DNA of 13,914 nt from an uncultured Terriglobus sp. Lineage in GTDB: Bacteria > Acidobacteriota > Terriglobia > Terriglobales > Acidobacteriaceae. The notes under the pieces are model-generated. The model was not told where the DNA came from. It was given only the letters and a program-made list of their open reading frames with translations, and searched no databases. Every line of letters starts with the position of its first letter. Within the stretch, counting starts at the first letter, position 1. This document shows, in pieces, positions 12,541-13,914 of the stretch. A program made the translations under genes and the position numbers. The stretch lies in assembly GCA_937871605.1 (NCBI GenBank), contig CALMRM010000008.1:4513-18426 (forward strand). The letters are read 5' to 3'.

Positions 12541-13914
12541 TTACGCTTCTACAAGGCCATAGCGGCGCTGCCAGTGCTGCCTTAACTGCGTTCGAACTAC
12601 GGTTTTCTCCTGTTCTGTGACATCCGGCGTGCGGGACGCGGCAAAATCCGCCGCCTCTCGCTTGGCAAGCTCCAGCAGCCGCCGGTCGCGCGAGAGACTG
12701 GCCACGCGAAAGTCTGGCAGCCCGGCCTGCCGCGTACCGAAGAACTCACCCGGGCCGCGCTGCTGCAGGTCGAGCTCGGCCAGCTCAAAGCCGTTCGCCG
12801 TCTTCACCATCGCATCCAGCCGCTCATCCGCCTCGGGGCTCACACGGCCACCCGTCATCAGGATGCAGTAGCTCTTCGCCTTGCCCCGGCCCACGCGTCC
12901 ACGCAGCTGGTGCATCTGTGCCAGGCCAAAGCGCTCCGCGTGTTCGATCACCATGACGGTGGCGTTGGGCACGTCCACACCCACTTCGATGACGGTAGTG
13001 GAGATGAGTACGTCCAGTTCGCCACGCTTGAAACGCTGCATGACGATCTCTTTTTCGTCGGCGGGCAGACGGCCGTGCAGCAGGCCCAGGCGCAGGCCGT
13101 GCAGCGCGCCTTGGCGCAACTCCTCGTACATTTCCGTGGCGCTGCGCAGGCTGGGCTTGGGCTGCAGCTCCAGCTGTTGCTTCACCTTCTTAACCGCTTT
13201 TTTTGCAGCCGGTTTGCGCTTTGCCGCAGTCTTCGCAGGTGTGTTCAACGAAGCTGACGCACCCACTGTCTCACTGCTGTCCTTCGCGAAGTCCAGCTCC
13301 GCCTGATCCTCATTGGGTCCCTCAATAACTGGGTAGACCACGTACGCCTGCCGTCCTGCGGCGACCTGCTTGCGCAGAAAGGCCCACACATCATCGGCGC
13401 GTTCATCCCCGGTGCGCTTGGTCACGATGGGCGTGCGGCCCGGCGGCAGCTCGTCGATGACGCTCACCTCCAGGTCGCCGTAGATGGTCAGCGCCAGCGT
13501 GCGTGGAATGGGCGTGGCCGTCATCACCAGCACGTCCGGGGCGCCCGCGTCGGGCTTCTTCATCAGGGTGAAGCGCTGCCGCACGCCAAAGCGGTGCTGC
13601 TCGTCCACAATGACCAGGCCCAGGTTGGCGAAGTCCACCTTGGTCTGGATCAGCGCCTGCGTGCCGATGACCAGTTCTGCGTCGCCGCGTGCAATGCGAG
13701 CGCGGGCACGGCGCTTCTCCGCTTCCTCCAGTGAACCGGTTAACAAGGTTACCTTGTAGTTGCGGGTCGAGGGTGCCAGTAGCTTGCGCGCGGCAAGGTA
13801 GTGCTGCGTGGCCAGGATCTCCGTGGGCGCCATCAGCACGGCCTGGTAGCCGTTTTCGATGGCTACCAGCGCAGCCTCCAGCGCGACGATGGTTTTGCCG
13901 CTGCCCACATCGCC
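12541..13914 (-). CDS. recG: ATP-dependent DNA helicase RecG, C-terminal part (runs off right edge)
   Basis: The visible 457 residues cover both RecA-like helicase domains and the C-terminal end. The Walker A GDVGSGKT starts at the window edge. DEQHRFGV (motif II, DEQH at 13594-13605), TATPIPRT (motif III, about 13498-13521), TTVIEVGVDVPNA and HQLRGRVGRG (motif VI, about 12883-12912) are characteristic of RecG, as is the late LQQRGPGEFFGTRQAGLPDFR region. The N-terminal wedge domain that binds branched DNA lies outside the window. RecG remodels stalled replication forks and Holliday junctions. Odd feature: about 55 extra residues (13138-13302) split the second helicase domain, including a Lys/Ala-rich stretch like a histone H1 tail (13174-13233). 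The reading frame is intact across it. Confidence 0.95.
   Translation of the reverse strand, partial: GDVGSGKTIVALEAALVAIENGYQAVLMAPTEILATQHYLAARKLLAPSTRNYKVTLLTGSLEEAEKRRARARIARGDAELVIGTQALIQTKVDFANLGLVIVDEQHRFGVRQRFTLMKKPDAGAPDVLVMTATPIPRTLALTIYGDLEVSVIDELPPGRTPIVTKRTGDERADDVWAFLRKQVAAGRQAYVVYPVIEGPNEDQAELDFAKDSSETVGASASLNTPAKTAAKRKPAAKKAVKKVKQQLELQPKPSLRSATEMYEELRQGALHGLRLGLLHGRLPADEKEIVMQRFKRGELDVLISTTVIEVGVDVPNATVMVIEHAERFGLAQMHQLRGRVGRGKAKSYCILMTGGRVSPEADERLDAMVKTANGFELAELDLQQRGPGEFFGTRQAGLPDFRVASLSRDRRLLELAKREAADFAASRTPDVTEQEKTVVRTQLRQHWQRRYGLVEA

Noticed and set aside
1..13914. CRISPR arrays, insertion sequences, rRNA, prophage genes
   Set aside because: No regularly spaced repeats, transposase or integrase motifs, or rRNA segments were seen on either strand.

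Overview
The window looks like a chromosomal segment of an acidobacterium (class Terriglobia, Terriglobus/Granulicella-like). The main reason is a 1,137-residue Oar-like TonB-dependent receptor with an N-terminal carboxypeptidase-regulatory-like domain, a family greatly expanded in that group. Most of the window is GC-rich. The taxonomic call is inference from family content, not from a database match.

Layout. Positions 1-1431 (minus strand) hold the 3' half of a cell-envelope or polysaccharide unit: a NodB-type polysaccharide deacetylase followed by the start of an FkbH-like/HAD-IIIC protein that leaves the window. Positions 1653-5066 (plus) hold the receptor, closed by a likely terminator. 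Positions 5207-6472 hold a membrane acyltransferase (AT3 family). Positions 6538-8303 are an overlapping pair: a four-histidine b-type cytochrome and a Tat-exported molybdopterin oxidoreductase of the sulfite-oxidase/YedY fold, a plausible periplasmic redox couple. Positions 8304-9795 are a clearly AT-richer block with two back-to-back minus-strand genes of unknown function, next to tRNA-Cys(GCA) at 9796-9871. Then come a 1-Cys peroxiredoxin (minus), a divergent PhzF-family enzyme (plus), a stand-alone response-regulator receiver (plus), and the C-terminal two thirds of RecG (minus), which runs off the right edge.

The most interesting observation is in the 190-bp space between the peroxiredoxin and the phzF-like gene. 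On the peroxiredoxin strand there is a promoter (TTGACA, 17 bp, TATTGT) whose predicted start falls on or within a few bases of the ATG of a 19-codon ORF, MTPNLSLCACCCLAVQAGM. It has four Cys codons in five positions. Next come a perfect 8-bp GC-rich hairpin with a T-run (an intrinsic terminator), a good ribosome binding site, and the peroxiredoxin. Downstream on the same strand, with no visible promoter of its own, is tRNA-Cys. This has the anatomy of a cysteine-responsive transcription attenuator controlling a thiol peroxidase, and possibly cysteine-tRNA supply. The parts are visible in the sequence; the regulatory logic is inference.

A second item worth attention is the AT-rich two-gene island beside tRNA-Cys: an 83-residue helical protein immediately followed by a membrane-anchored 344-residue protein, neither of which I recognise.
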